From the NCBI GenBank assembly GCA_037176845.1, contig JAYKXP010000007.1:124001-188000 (forward strand): a stretch of DNA of 64,000 nt, given 5' to 3'. Positions 63,902-64,000 of this stretch are shown here, in pieces (position 1 is the stretch's first letter; each line of letters begins with the position of its first letter). The translations under genes and the position numbers were made by a program. This DNA is from Paramarasmius palmivorus (lineage: Eukaryota > Basidiomycota > Agaricomycetes > Agaricales > Marasmiaceae). The notes beneath the pieces were generated by a model that saw nothing but the letters and a program-made list of their open reading frames with translations, had not been told where the DNA came from and did not search any database.

Positions 63902-64000
63902 AGAGGGCAGAAGGTCGTGTCGGTCGTAAAGAGGAAGTAAAGAGGGTTGGCTCTGCACAAGGCTGCAAGCCTATCCAGGGTGGATTGTTCGCGAAGTCGG

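Overview
This window is nuclear DNA of a filamentous basidiomycete, most likely an Agaricomycete. The evidence is gene-dense DNA on both strands, many short GT-AG introns of about 50-60 bp, very small coding exons, and basidiomycete-typical families (a DUF6533-type seven-helix protein, a velvet factor, Zn2Cys6 and SH3/Ras-association proteins). All models below were spliced by eye from reading frame, splice consensus and family knowledge. No search was run.

Layout. 1-5,200: 5' end of VPS15 kinase, RRB1 ribosome chaperone, mitochondrial S19, cytosolic eL34 and eL42. 5,400-12,000: MSC2-type zinc transporter and a Zn2Cys6 transcription factor. 12,370-16,600: TSR4/PDCD2 and a TBC Rab-GAP. 17,568-22,430: NDC80 and eIF2-gamma. 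22,968-24,400: DUF6533 membrane protein. 25,344-35,300: RPB10, condensin BRN1, DNA polymerase delta POL3 and BFR2/AATF. 35,463-41,435: a SNX41/ATG20 sorting nexin, a P-loop polynucleotide-kinase-like protein, a mitochondrial TPR protein and TIM23. 41,868-46,020: velvet factor, CYSTM peptide and mitochondrial phosphate carrier. 46,340-55,318: ARP9, an oxidosqualene cyclase, an unresolved small gene, a C2H2 protein and VMS1. 55,471-63,901: SEC53, an SH3/Ras-association scaffold and an EamA transporter.

The genes are mainly core housekeeping functions: ribosome production (RRB1, TSR4, BFR2, eL34, eL42, mitoribosomal S19), transcription and translation (RPB10, eIF2-gamma), chromosome replication and segregation (POL3, BRN1, NDC80), mitochondrial import and exchange (TIM23, phosphate carrier), membrane traffic (VPS15, TBC, sorting nexin), glycosylation (SEC53), sterols (oxidosqualene cyclase) and ribosome quality control (VMS1). 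Eight gene pairs are head-to-head over about 140-800 bp, so shared promoters are common. There are no rRNA or tRNA genes, transposons, CRISPR arrays or plasmid features that I can support.

I found no new multi-gene system. The points most worth checking are an oxidosqualene cyclase with His where the family usually has Tyr in the Y-x-E-C-T motif, several tiny coding exons (an ATG-only coding part in RPB10, a stop-codon-only coding part in eL42, a 16-nt exon in eIF2-gamma), a GC-AG intron in BFR2, a kinase-only PNK-like protein with an Arg/Gly tail, and two stretches of unidentified coding sequence near 17.1 kb and 51.3 kb.
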